A stretch of 64,000 nt of DNA from Neospora caninum Liverpool (taxonomy: Eukaryota; Apicomplexa; Conoidasida; Eucoccidiorida; Sarcocystidae): NCBI RefSeq assembly GCF_000208865.1, contig NC_018394.1:2669797-2733796 (forward strand), written 5' to 3'. A program made the position numbers and the translations under genes. The notes beneath the pieces were generated by a model. The model worked only from the letters and a program-made list of their open reading frames with translations. It was not told where the DNA came from and searched no databases. Each line of letters begins with the position of its first letter. Position 1 is the first letter of the stretch. This document shows, in pieces, positions 1 through 13,000 of the stretch.

Positions 1-3000
1 AAACGGCGACAAGCAGCAAAGGGCTTCTATAGATTGCTATAGAGGAGGATCAGTCGAAGCGAGAGGAAGGCGGTGACAACGCCCACGAACGCGGATGGCC
101 GGCTCTCTAGAAAACCAGTCGTGGCACAGAGGGCTCTCGCCTGTCTTGCCCGGCTGCATGCACGCGTTTACTGGCAGCAGTCTCCGCTGAGACGACAGAG
201 TCGGGAAGTCATGACTATCTTTGTCTTCGGCAACCCGGTGAAATCTAATCGAGGAAAACTTTTCAAATCCACAACCGGCGACTAACAAGTCGTCGCTCAA
301 CCATCGTGAACTATCTGGTCCTCAGGAAAACGTGCCACAGCTCTCATCTGAACTGTTTCCTCTTGCCGTATCCAGTTCCTGGAGCCCGTGTCTCAGAAGA
401 GTGACGCAGTAGCAGAGCGTTCTAACCAGATAACTTTATACCAGGGAATGAACGTGTCCAAATCGGAAGAAACTGTCAACATGTTTTCTGAATGGGAGAA
501 GAAATCATTAACGCATTAGCCATGTAATGTGGCGGTGGCATTCGCCAGGAGTTTGAACATCTCACCAATAGTACGCCGGCGGCCTGAGATTCGGTAGTAT
601 CCTAAACCCCCCTGCCCTCACCAGAGTAAAAATAACGCGAAAATGTGTCTCTCGAGGCGCATTTGTTTTGAACCAGAGGTGTGTCATGTTCCTCTTCTGA
701 CACCGCTAGGCCCAACCACATCTCAGGAGCCAGTGTCTTCAAAGAGAAGCTTGTTGTAACGATTGCTTCACATAAGCTAACCCCTCGGCCGCTGTTCCCT
801 GTGTTTTTCCCGCTGGCAAAGACACAAGTTGCATAGTCAAAGAGCGCTATAATACTTATGTGGCACTGGGTTTACTTTCTACGAAGGCGCAAATGTGCTC
901 TGGTGGCAGGCGGCAGCGCTTTTATGCACGGCGGCTCTTTGACAGCGGGGCGAACGGTCACTGCGGCGATCACATTGCACCACGAATTTGCTCTCTTTCG
1001 CGGCAAGCTAACGGCCACAAGCCCATCCCCCGTAGAGTCTGCTGGATGTTCTTTCCTTGCCTTTCCTCCGAAGCAATTTCGGTAGCCTCTTGGAGAAGTA
1101 AGAAACTGGTAGGGTCGCCGCCTGAGTCTCTTCTTCTCGGAACCCTTAGCACCCCGTGTCCGACAGCTATCTGTCTGCTCTGCCCAACTGTCTAGAATAC
1201 AAATAACACGTCCCCAATCAGATGAGCACCATGCGCTGTAAGATGAGTTTCTCCAGTGCGTGTTTGTCCCTATCATTCTCTGCTGGGCTGGAGGATTACT
1301 TACGTGTGCCCAAGTTTGCTGTAGTGCCGGAGGCGCTTTGTCCACGACTATCAAATATCATACGCCCCAATAACGCATCCGTAAACAGGTGTTGCGCTGC
1401 CATCGCCCTCGGCTTCTTCTAGTCGTGGGGTGAGGCAGGCTGCAGTTTGCCAGCAGTATCTCATACTCTCTAACAGTTTGTTGTGTCGGCGAAAGTCTCC
1501 TTTCCACGAGCGGGAGGTAGCAGCAACAAAGCTGCTAGCGCAACATTTGGAAAACCGATCGAAAGGTTCAACGATAAAATACTCGTGATATTATTACCCT
1601 ACGCGACACGCAGCAAGGCATCTCGCTGAGTGTCCCACTGGATCACTTTTTAGATGCAAACGGTATAGACTCCGGTCTGCGGTATTTCCTGCGGGGAGAT
1701 GACCAATTCATGGCTGCCCTTCACCGTAACTCCTGATTTGGTCGCCTTGAGTGTTGTGTTGGTGTGGCTTTTCCCTCTATAAAACGTCCCAGGAAGGACT
1801 CCGTACAGAAATGCCAAGGACACATTTGTTCGTTCGATTCAACGAAAACATGGGCCGGCATAACAGCGGTTTTCTTTTAACCAGCAGCTGGTGTTGAAGC
1901 GAAATGGTGTAACAAGACACAAAAGAAATCCGACGTGAACACTCTTCTGCCTCTGCATGCCTCGTCGCGCTGCATTCCCAACTACGAGGTTGTGACTGGT
2001 ATGGCTTACCAGAATATTTATGAGACTCCACCTAAATGCAAGAATCGGCAGCAAGGGGAATGCCCGGTATTCTGCGGCCGTATCGTTCATGGTTCCCGAT
2101 AGCCCAAACGAAATTCTCGGGGATTACCAGTGTCATACTGAATAAATTTTAGTTTTGCTCTTCATTTAGTAGGCCTTCCGTGGTGTGCCGAGGTGTGAAT
2201 GACAAACACCAGCGGTAACATGTTTTCTCTGTCTGGTCCTAAAAGGAGTTACCATGGTGGCGTATTAGGTAATATTTTCAACTTTGGTTTTATAGGGATC
2301 GCGCTTAGTCCGTTTGGATACCATCTTTACGGGTAATCGGACAAAGTGTCCAAGATACTAACCGACGATTGCCAGTCAGTTCCGTTTCAGCCGCAGACTG
2401 ATTCAGAATAATGGGCGCACCATCTTGAATTTCGGTACGATGTTACCCTGGTTTCATCCTAACGTGAAGATTCCCTTTTTTGAGCACCTTGCGACCCATA
2501 GACATCTTTGGAAAAACTTGATGTGCGACAGCGACTTTGGGTTGGTGAGCGGTCAACTACCAATGAGCCAGGAGCTTCTTGTGGGGCCTCTGAGGACTTT
2601 GTGGGACTTTCTGTAAGATGCCTACAATGATAAGGCCTTATTTGACGCATCGTTATAGCCTGCACTGAACTATCAGCTTCTAACGGCTTCAGTGTGAGAC
2701 CAGAAGCAGGTCGAAACGGTCCTTCGGTCTCAGGGTGCCCCCCTCTTCGTGGCGTTCAAGATCGTCACTACATCAGTGAACCACGACGGCAGACGTCATC
2801 CGCTATCCCACATCTAACGGGGTGCATGCTGGTTCACCGTGACGGGTTCTAACATAGGGGCTGGTAACCGGGTGGCCCTACAGAAAGTGTCTTCAGAACT
2901 GTTTCATCAGCATGAAAGGCAAGAGGTCGCTTAGAGGCAAGCCTGCGAGTAGACTCACTTTGTTGCTTACCAGCATAAGCAGAGAAGAAGCGCTTTCAAG
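1..3000. other. Intergenic, no gene recognised
   Basis: Only short overlapping open frames occur here in all six frames, none with a recognisable domain, signal peptide or convincing exon structure. Composition is close to that of the other intergenic stretches. The last few hundred bases presumably contain the promoter and 5' UTR of the SRS gene that starts at 3001. I saw no tRNA, rRNA or repeat array. Confidence 0.5.
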
Positions 3001-5244
3001 ATGGAGTGCAAGAGATTTTTATTTTCATGTTTATTGTCTGTATCGGCTGCCTTATGTTTTGCTACCGGCTCTGCCTTCGCATCGAAAGACCTTTTCGCGG
3101 AAAAAAATACCCTGGCGGACTTGGACGATCTGCAGAAGTCGAGTGCGAACACGTGCACCAGTGAACAGTCGCCTATTACAATAAATGTTGGGCCTAACGA
3201 AGAAGAAGCAACCTTCAAGTGTGATGGTTCTCTTACTACCCTAGAACCGGCAGACTGTTCCGGCGACGCTTGCCAGTCGCCGGTGGTGGTGACCTTGGAG
3301 CAACCAAAGGCACAGATGATTTATGATGAAGAGAAGTGCGAAACCCCAAAGCTTTTAGAAGACGTCTTCCCCGGAGCCACGCGGAAAGACAATGTGCATG
3401 AAAACACTTACACGTTGACTATCCCCAAGAAAAACAGGAAACAGAAAGACGCTTGGTATCAGTGCAAAAGTGCACTGTTGTCGCGAACCAACAATTCTTG
3501 CAAAGTTAAAATCAGCGTCGCTGCGGGGCCAACTGAAGATCAGTCGGATGACACCACGTGCTCCCAGGAAGGTTCGAGTATTACAATAAATGTTGGGGCT
3601 GAACAAGAAGAAGCAACTTTCAAGTGTGGTGGTTCTCTTACTACCCTAGACCCGGTGGACTGTCCCGGCGGTTCTTGCCCAGCGGCAGTGGCAACCTTTG
3701 ACGTACAGCCGGTACAGATGATTTATGATGACGAGAAGTGCCAAACAGCAAAACCTTTAGAAGACGTCTTCCCTGGAGCCAAGCGGGTGGACGGTTCGCC
3801 TGAAAACACTTACAGGTTGACTATCCCCAAGAAAAACAGGAAAAAGAAAGACGCTTGGTATCAGTGCAAAAGTGCATTGCCACGATCGAACAATCCTTGC
3901 AAAGTTAAAATCACCGTCGCTGCGGGGCCAAGTGAAGACCTGTCGGATGACACCACGTGCTCCCAGGAAGGTTCGAGTATTACAATAAATGTTGGGGCTG
4001 AACAAGAAGAAGCAACTTTCAAGTGTGGTGGTTCTCTTACTACCCTAGACCCGGCAGACTGTCCCGGCGGTTCTTGCCCAGCGGCGGTGGCAACCTTTGA
4101 CGTACAGCCGGTACAGATGATTTATGATGACGAGAAGTGCGAAACTCCAAAGCTTTTAGAAGACGTCTTCCCTGGAGCCACGCGGGAAGACGGTTCGACT
4201 GAAAACACTTACAGGTTGACTATCCCCAAGAAAAACAGGAAAAAGAAAGACGCTTGGTATCAGTGCAAAAGTGGATTGTCACGATCGAACAATCCTTGCA
4301 AAGTTAAAATCACCGTCGCTGCGGGGCCAAGTGAAGACCTGTCGGATGACACCACGTGCTCCCAGGAAGGTTCGAGTATTACAATAAATGTTGGGGCTGA
4401 ACAAGAAGAAGCAACTTTCAAGTGTGGTGGTTCTCTTACTACCCTAGACCCGGCAGACTGTTCCGGCGGCTCTTGCTCACCGGTGATGGCAACCTTTGAC
4501 GTACAGCCGGTACAGATGATTTATGATGACGAGAAGTGCCAAACAGCAAAACCTTTAGAAGACGTCTTCCCTGGAGCCACGCGGGAAGACGGTTCGCCTG
4601 AAAACACTTACAGGTTGACTATCCCCAAGAAAAACAGGAAACAGAAAGACGCTTGGTATCAGTGCAAAACCAACGGGCGAACCAAAAATCCATGCAAAGT
4701 TAAAATCAGCGTCTCCGCGGGGCCCGAGGAGCCGCCCGCTCCATCAACGGAGAACATATGCACTGCCGGTGGAGTGCTGAATGTGAATGCGTCACCTGAG
4801 ACGCCTCTCAAATTCGTCTGCCCGGAAGATCTTCCCCTGAAGCCAACCAATAAGAATCGCGTGTACGACAACAGTGATGATAGATGCCACACGGAGGTGG
4901 ATTTGTCTACTCTCGTAGATGCGGAACTGACTGGAGCCACTCCGGCTATATTGGAACCGGGGGCTTCACTGTATACACTCAATGTTAAAAAGCTGCCCCA
5001 GAAAAAAGCACTGCTCTGCTATAAGTGCGCAACCAACAATAATTTGGAAACCTTGAGGCGATCGAACGGAGTTGAATCTAACGATTGTTTGGTTAAAGTT
5101 GAAATCGAGGCGGATCCTACGGCAACGACTTCGTCGACGCAGACTCCGACGACGTCATCGGCTATCACTCCGGAAAGTACACTTGCGGCGTCTTGCAACG
5201 TCCTAATTGTGGGTTTGTTAGCGGGAGCGATCCACACGATCTAA
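3001..5244 (+). CDS. SRS-family (SAG1-related) GPI-anchored surface protein, multi-domain
   Basis: Single-exon frame of 747 codons. Residues 1-28 form a signal peptide (hydrophobic core, Ala-rich end). The body consists of five SRS-like Cys-rich domains at about residues 52-180, 184-316, 317-449, 450-582 and 584-705. Each of the first four ends in a 'DAWYQCK...CKVKI' signature, the usual end of an SRS domain strand. Units 2-4 are nearly identical in DNA with a period of 399 bp; the fifth domain is divergent. A Thr/Ser-rich stalk (about 706-731) and a C-terminal hydrophobic tail (CNVLIVGLLAGAIHTI) indicate GPI attachment. SRS proteins coat the tachyzoite, bradyzoite or sporozoite surface and mediate attachment and immune recognition. 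By my count units 1-4 have seven cysteines each, an odd number for a family described with paired disulfides. The subfamily and the stage of expression cannot be told from sequence. Confidence 0.9.
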   Translation: MECKRFLFSCLLSVSAALCFATGSAFASKDLFAEKNTLADLDDLQKSSANTCTSEQSPITINVGPNEEEATFKCDGSLTTLEPADCSGDACQSPVVVTLEQPKAQMIYDEEKCETPKLLEDVFPGATRKDNVHENTYTLTIPKKNRKQKDAWYQCKSALLSRTNNSCKVKISVAAGPTEDQSDDTTCSQEGSSITINVGAEQEEATFKCGGSLTTLDPVDCPGGSCPAAVATFDVQPVQMIYDDEKCQTAKPLEDVFPGAKRVDGSPENTYRLTIPKKNRKKKDAWYQCKSALPRSNNPCKVKITVAAGPSEDLSDDTTCSQEGSSITINVGAEQEEATFKCGGSLTTLDPADCPGGSCPAAVATFDVQPVQMIYDDEKCETPKLLEDVFPGATREDGSTENTYRLTIPKKNRKKKDAWYQCKSGLSRSNNPCKVKITVAAGPSEDLSDDTTCSQEGSSITINVGAEQEEATFKCGGSLTTLDPADCSGGSCSPVMATFDVQPVQMIYDDEKCQTAKPLEDVFPGATREDGSPENTYRLTIPKKNRKQKDAWYQCKTNGRTKNPCKVKISVSAGPEEPPAPSTENICTAGGVLNVNASPETPLKFVCPEDLPLKPTNKNRVYDNSDDRCHTEVDLSTLVDAELTGATPAILEPGASLYTLNVKKLPQKKALLCYKCATNNNLETLRRSNGVESNDCLVKVEIEADPTATTSSTQTPTTSSAITPESTLAASCNVLIVGLLAGAIHTI
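3551..4745 (+). repeat. Three tandem 399-bp coding units inside the SRS gene
   Basis: The string beginning acaccacgtgctcccaggaa recurs at 3551, 3950 and 4349, giving an exact 399-bp period (133 codons). The copies differ at only scattered positions, for instance the CQTAKP/CETPKL alternation and the KR/TR change. The first domain (from about 3150) is a more diverged copy. Near-identity at DNA level points to recent duplication or ongoing gene conversion. Confidence 0.95.
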
Positions 5245-7024
5245 AATCGGAAGGAGTCGTTCCTCGCAGCGGCTGTAGCTGGTGTCATTCTCGAGCACAG
5301 CAAGAATACAAAGCGATTACGAACGTTTTCCCCTTGGTCGGGCCTGATACCGCGTTAACGCCCACTTTTCGTTAACATTCCCGGCCGCGGTCTATAAGGA
5401 AGGACTGCGGCCACAGCCAGCGCTGTTCGTGTCTATAATTTGCAGAAGAGATAACATGCCACGTTGTGGCTGCGATTGGTCTGGGTGTACTAAAAGATCC
5501 TTTCCTCGTGGATGTTTGACCAACGGAAACTGATAAGCGAGCACAGACCGCCATTGTACGCGCAATGTAGGGAGCTTAGAGCTTTCAGCGGACTTCCATA
5601 CGGACATTGATTGACCCCGCCGGGCCAAAGACATAGCAACACGTTGTTTCTTGGTGTAGCGTGGTAGTTCCACTTTTTCCTCATCCAGAGACACTCAGCC
5701 TGCAGTGGCATCACTACGTAGCGATCACGCTAGCTAATGACGATACATTTCGACAAGGCCCCACTAAAAACACAATGCCACACCCTGCAATGCTTCCTGA
5801 ACCCGCCACTGTCGAATGCTCCTATTCCTCCGCGGTAGGGATCACGCTCACGGTTCGGTCGTCTCGATGGCTCTGCAGCGGAACAGCATCTGGTCATTTG
5901 TATTAGGTGACGGCATGAGAGTACCCAAGTAGTCTCGACAATGCCTCGCGTGTGCACGTTGCTTCCCAATGTACATGACGTCGACAAGCGACTCCGACGG
6001 AGAACGACACACTCAAAGAGTCCTAAGCACGACCCTTCGCAGCAGGACATACTGACTGCACTGGGTGCCCAGTTGCACTCCGACTGCAGCCAATCTTACT
6101 GCGCGTGGCCACGAGTCACCAGACCAGCCTGCAGACTTAACATGGCAAAACATGTGTTAGGCTGCCGGGGCCACAAAAGTTCTCCAAAAGTACTGCGTTC
6201 CAATATGATGCACCTTTGGGCGCGCCTGTGACCCTTGGTACAAGGCGACATGCACTTGTACACGGTTTACGAGCAGACGCCCTACTGTGCTGGCTACGAG
6301 GACGCACTCACAAGCGTGTGTACGCGCGTCCAGTTTCACCCATTGCCATTGCGATGACGGGTTGATCTCACGTCTATCTACGTGTATTCTCTCTCTGTAA
6401 CGGACGCTGAATGGAAAACCGGTTCGCGGCCTGACTGAGCCGCGGGGTTCACTTCCTTTATTAATGGCGGCAACGTCTCGTTCGCACACACTTGCAAACC
6501 AGTCATGCCTGGACCAAACCTCCAGTCTGCAAAATGCTTCCTCTTCTTCGACCTGAGCTCGTTGTCGGAACTTGCACGTGTGTTGAATTTAGAGTTTGGT
6601 AACCGTGCAAAGTAGCAGTAAGTGGTATTAAGGTCGTACAGCCGCAGCGCAACTCATTCATGTTAGAAAAACAGCTACCGCATCAAAAAAAGTTTCCACA
6701 AGCAAAAACAAGCATTGATCGTAACTCTCTTCCGAAACCAATTTCTTGACTGCTTCTGTCTTTAGTTGCCTCCTCCATTCGGTTGGGCCTGTACGTGGTA
6801 ATTCCCGTTACACAGGTTTTCCATCGACAGTTCAACCTCGTATCCCACTTCTCTGTGTGCACGAAGCCTGTGCCTCCCTCCAGGACAGCTTTGACAACTA
6901 CAGTGTTGTTAGCTCACTGTGAGTTCGATCTGGTCGGCTTCAGTGGGAAGACATATCGAACGCTTCGTATCTCCACTCTTTAGGGGCCTCCTGGACTATT
7001 TTCGCGTCGCCCTGCCCCCGCTAA
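5245..7024. other. Intergenic between convergent SRS and FtsH-like genes
   Basis: This stretch holds the 3' ends of two genes transcribed toward each other. Only short frames without recognisable content are present. I saw no RNA gene, repeat array or further exon. The 3' UTRs of both neighbours are expected here, but no polyadenylation signal can be assigned with confidence. Confidence 0.5.
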
Positions 7025-10000
7025 CTATTCCTCGCGCGTAACAGTGGAGAGCCCCAAACCCCACGGCGTCAACTGCCACTGTTGCACCCGTTTCGTCCGG
7101 CGCGAGTGCTCGCGCGCCTCGCGGTTGACGCAGTTCTCTGCCCCAGAGTCCGAGCACTGCGAGGCCGCGGAAGAAAGGATCTCACCAACCCTGTGCTCTC
7201 TCCTGTCTATCGATGAGTCTTTTCTTTCCAACATGCTGCTCCCCTTGTTTCGATTCTCAAGTACGAACGCTTCATGTCGTTGAACCGACCGCGGAGTTGT
7301 GTGCGTCCATTCTTGACCCAAGTCTCCTTCACTTGGCAACGCTTCGTCACTCGCCGCTGCGTCGCTTGGTGCCCCACGACTCATCATGGGCTGTGAGGGC
7401 AAAATATCCACCTCTGCATATCGAGAAACGTTCTCGCTTTCAGGTTCCTCGTGCGAGTTCTCTCGTCCGGAAAAGGCAGAATCTTGCTCGTTCCCTTGCA
7501 TAGAAAAACTGCTGCAGTGTTGCCCCTCAGCGACACTGCCTCTTGGGCATCTGAGGTACGTGCTGTTGTCGGAACTCCCGTCCTCATGCCCGTTTTCTGC
7601 CGCTCCAGATATCTCTGACTGCTTCGTTGAGAGCTCCTTCACACTTGAGAAAGCGTGGTCTTTATCGCCATGCTCATCGTTCCCATCTCCATTTCTGTGG
7701 AGGTCTACCTCTCCACTTGGAGGTACCTCTCGCGACTCTGTTCCACCGTTACCGGAGTCATCATTACCTCCGTCATCCCGTTTTCCCTCAAGTTCACTCG
7801 TAGACTCGCCTTGCTTTTTCTCGGTTCCTTCGTGAGCTTTCAGTTCCTTGTCTGCCTCACCAATTGCCGCAAACTCTGTTTGATCTCGAGGCAGGAATAG
7901 CCACTGAAAGCCGCGCTTCAACTGCACAACGAGGCGTTGCCACAAGCTCGGCTGTTCGCCCTGCTGCATGCGGGTGCGCAACCTCTCCACTTTGCTCCGG
8001 TACGATCCGGATGGATCGAGGATATCTGAAATTTCCTCCCCAGACAGCGTCTCCTTCTCGAGGAGCTGAAGAGCCACCTCGCGAAGCTGCCTTCGATGTT
8101 TGCGAAGCAATTTCTCCGCTTTGCGCTCAGCAGTCATCACCAGCTGCTTAACCTGACGGACAAACAGCATGCCGGCACACGCTGGAGCATGAACGAATGC
8201 ACAGTAGAATGCAGGGGAAAAGAAAAGCTGCGATCTTTGTTTTCTTTCCGTTTGCTTCACAGCCACACTGTGTCTCAGTAGGAAGCACATATGATGTAGA
8301 AACTGTTCATAGGCAGATCACGTTTTCCGGTGAGAAAGGCGAGCACTCGTACTCAGGTTGAGAAACAGCCACAACCGACGGCTCCTGACTTCACTTCCCC
8401 AGACCACACTCCTTACCATCCTTGTTCTTGTTCTGCCTATTGGAACGGTCATGTGCGACACACAGCCAACATTTGGGCGAAACGAACGCTCCAGGTTGCG
8501 CGAGCTAGTCTTTCCGGTTGGGCCTCCTTGGGACACACACTCACTGTTTACGGTTCGTAGACATCGGGTACATTCATGCACCAGCATGGAGGTACACCGG
8601 TTTTTCAAATACAACTCCAAATGCATATAAATATATATCCGCTTGTATGTTGCCTTCACCTGAATCCTTTTTTCTGCTCTGGACTTTGCAGCGCCTCTGT
8701 TTCTACTTCAGGTGACGGCCTCGGATTCTGGACTCCCCACATACGTACTTCTTCTTCGACGAGATTGGCGGTTTCGCTGCTGATGAAGGCCCGACGGCTC
8801 CTGCCGTGCACCTGGTAGTTGAGGGGTCCGAGCTTCTCACTCATTCCCCACTCTGTGACCATCACGTAGGCCATGCGAGTGGCTGTTTCAATATCGCTGC
8901 TTGCGCCGTTGCTCAAAGCGTCCCGCCCAAAGACGAGACGCTCCGCGACTCGCCCACCCATGCACACACACAGCCGCGCCTCGAGCTGAGCCACGCCGTG
9001 GCCATAACGGTCTTCCAAGGGGACCTGACAGCGAAGAAAGGTCGAAAGAAAACGTTGAGCAAACTTCCAAACCACCTCCACAGCGCACGTGTGCTTTACA
9101 CAAACACACTCCGGTGTACGTGACGAGGGGGAGGTTGCTCCCATCGAGAGTAACCGCGAATCCCCACCCCTCTCCCCTCCCCCCGCGTGCGATGTCTTAA
9201 ACGAGAAACCCCATGTACATGTTATGTCTGCCTAGCACACGAGAAAAAACCTCGACATTGCCAGCACGCAAAAAGACGCCCGGCTTCTTCTAGACTCTCT
9301 CCTGGGCCCCACCTATTTCCTTACCTGTTCCACGAAACCTAGAGCGGAGCCCCTCGAGACGATTGTGGCTTTGTGAATCGGGTCGGCGTACGGCTGGAGA
9401 TAAAACGCAAGGATTGCATGCCCCGCCTCGTGGTAGGCTGTCAGCTGTCTCTGGTAAGGCGACATAATTCGCGTCTTCCGGGCCGGACCCATAGTCACTT
9501 TATCCCGTGCCTCGTGCAGTTCTTGCAGCGTCACCGCATCCTTATCTGGAGAGACAAAGGAGAATATGGAAAACTGGGAGAGTCCGAAGGTAGAAGACGA
9601 TGTGTTTGCTAGTCGCACGTCTTTCACAAGACACACGGGAAAAGGGCGGCCTTTCTGGCTGCACACAGCCGCGGGTGTACAAACGGGGCGGGGAATCCAT
9701 AGGACTAGGCAACGTGACTGCCTTGACTCATGAGAACTCTTCACTCCGACGCGCAGTCTAATTCCCCAGTATATCTCCGCTACGACGTCCACCGCATTCG
9801 TAGTTGTTCTGAGCATCCGCAGAAATATGCAGGTTTTTTCTGACACGTTTTTTTGCTCTGTCTCGGGCCGTACAGATGGCGCTGTCTTACCTGCACGAGC
9901 GGCGAGGAGGGCAGCTTCATTGACGAGGTTCTCGAGTTCAGCTCCTGAGAATCCTGGTGTTATTTTAGCGATTTGTTTTGCCAGATCTCTGTGCACCTGA

Positions 10001-13000
10001 GTGAGGACACGCTTCTTTTCCGGTTCTTCCGAGTCTTCCTTTCCGTCTTTATCCCCAGCGCCGGTCTTATCTAAGAAAACGGGTTTCTCGGTTCCTCTCT
10101 CAGGATCGGGACGCTGTCTGTACGCCTCTGGCCCAAGCCCCGCTTTTCCGTCTGCCTCGCGCCTTCCCGGCACACCTTCACTGCCTCTTTCTTTCTCGTC
10201 CTCTCCTCGCGTTTCAGATGTGGAGCTCGAGTGGGAAGCTGAAGAGGCAGGCGCCCTGTTCTGTGCACGCGCCCGCTCGTCCCCGCCACCGACCAAACTG
10301 GCGAACCCCGAGACTGCTCCTTCCTGCGACTCCGGTTCGACTGGAACTCTCTGGAGATACTTCTGAAGAATCAACTCCCGCGCCGCCACGTCTGGCAGCG
10401 ACACGTGCACGATGCGGTCGAACCGCCCTGGGAAACAGAACACAAGAGAGGGCAGGACGCAAGACGTGCCTCCCCAAGGGTTTGCAGAGAGGTTATGCAC
10501 ACACCAAAAGAACTGAGGCATTTGCCGCTCGATGTATCCACCGGACCGTTGTCGCCGATTCTACTGGTACCACGCCTTTCGCTGGCCCAGGCATACCCAG
10601 ACATATCCACCGCATGAGGTTCCCGAGGTAAACACACGCATGCACAATATTTATAAAGTGGGGGTTCAGCGAGCATAATGAAAGTGGAACGGCGATGTGG
10701 AGGCTCCCACCGCAAAAGACACTCCCCCGCGTTATACGGGGCAACGATTCCTGTGGCACACTGCTGAACTCTTGACGGGAGACACACACAACCAAAGTGA
10801 GAACACGACTGGTGTCACTTGCCTCCCCAACTCTACTCACCCGTCTCCTCTCGAGTTTGTTCCTCTCCAGCACATGCATACAAAGGAATATATGTATATG
10901 CCCACTATCCCACATGCATATACCTATATATATATATAGGTATATATATAGGTATATATATATATATAGTTAGTGGGTGCCACTAAATGCGGAGTACCGG
11001 TCATCGATGTGCCGTGCCAGTCCACCTCGTCACTCTACCTGGTCTAAGGAGGGCAGGGTCAAGTGTATCGACACGGTTGGTGGCAGCAAGAACGACAATC
11101 CGGTGCGCCTGGTTGAAGCCGTCCATCTCAACCAGCAGCTGATTCAACGTCTGATCGTGTTCACGGTTGCCTGCTCCGGGGCCACCAGCCGCCTGGCGTC
11201 TCCCGCCGACTGCATCGAGTTCGTCAAGGAAAATGATGCACGGAGAGTGGTTTCGAGCGTAGGAAAAGAGACCGCGAACTCGCCGCGCGCCTTGCCCGAC
11301 GTAGATCTCCACGAACTCTGACCCAGAGGCGTAGAAGTACGGGACGCCAGCCTCTGACGAAGAAAGACAAGGATACAGGAGTAGAAATCGGTTTCCCCCC
11401 GTCAGATGGTTTGACGGACATAGTCACACGCCAGCGAAGAAAGACGCGCTTGTGTTCTGACTGGCACCGCGCACACCTCAGCATGCGTCGGTGACAAGTG
11501 GACCGTTTCCGGACTGGGAAGGCATGGCAGGAGCATAGGAGGCGCAGTTCAAGTGGATTTCCTCGGCCCATCTGCCACGAGTCCCGCGCAGATACAAGCG
11601 GTCTCGTTTTGTCTCTGCTTTTGCCAAAGACGTTTCCCCCTCAGGCGAGAACCAGCTGAAGCCGGTCCGGATCCACTTGCCCCCAGCGGGGCTCAACCAT
11701 CTTTTCGAGAAGAATCGAAGATCTTAAATGACTGGCGCAAACGTGCAAGAAAGAACATGACAGAAGCCTACAAAGGGAACGCTGGAAAAGGAAAATAAAA
11801 ACCAACACCGACACATCCAGTGCCCATCGAAACGTTGGGACGCTTACGGCTCCCCGCAGTCCATGTCAGCAAGCATCTCTCGCGCAGACCCTAAACGCCA
11901 CCGCACCCGTAACACGGCCGACGAGTTTCTGAAGCCGAGGCCCTTTCTCCCGCTTACCAGTCGCCACAGCTCGCGCTAGCGCAGTTTTGCCGGTCCCGGG
12001 GGGTCCAACCAGCAGAACGCCTTTCGGCAGGCGCGCTCCCAGACGCTCGAACTTGGACGGATCGCGCAGGAACTGCACCACCTCCTGCAGTTCTGTCTTT
12101 GCCTCTGTCAAACCTGTAGCGCAGCAAACACAGACAACACAACACTTTTCCACACGGCGCATACGCCACTCGCGTCGTTTGTGAGTCCTCTTCCCTCTCT
12201 AACATCACGTCTAACGAAAAGCCGTCACGGACGCCGTAGTTCTGAATGCAGCTCAGACTACACTTGGGCAACACCGCGGTAAGTGAGAACACTTACAGAA
12301 CGGCCCACCCGTACAAGAGGCTAAATCCGGTTACACAGGCTCCTCAGATGATGACTCCAGATCGGGTTGCGCGGTTCCTTGGTCCGTCGAAATGCGGTTG
12401 AAAGTGTGTAACAGAACCCCCTCATCGCGATGTCTCGTCAGCGTCCTCCCTGTTTTCCGCAGCAGCCGGAAGACCTTTTAAGCTGTGACACGTTGTTCCA
12501 GAGCACACCACGAAGAGAGAGAAATCCACCCGAATTCTTCTCTCCCCGCGCAGTCCCGCTCGCCAATGGCACTCAACACTCACCCGCCAAATCGTTGAAG
12601 GTGAGGGGCGGAAAGGTCGGCTGGGGGGGGACGAGGGCCGTCTCCGAACTTGCGGCGTTTGAACCCAAAGATGAGTTCGTCGCTGCACAGACATGCACCA
12701 TGAACATACTGGACATGCACCATGAACTTAGTATACATCCACACCAAGAACATAGACTGGGATGCCTTGAATGATTGAGGGCGCATGTGCACCCGTTGCT
12801 CGCCTAGGGTCCGTTTCAGAATAGAGCAGGCCTCTACTCTTTCGGTGGGAGTGCGGGTCCACCTGCTGCTTTTCTAACAACTCTACCGACTGCGGCGAAA
12901 CCGGTCACACCGAGTCAAAAATACACACGATCACCTCATTGTAGCTTCTGGAGCAAGGGAAGCGAACCGAAGTTCACGGACATGCAAGTTCCAGTTTCAA

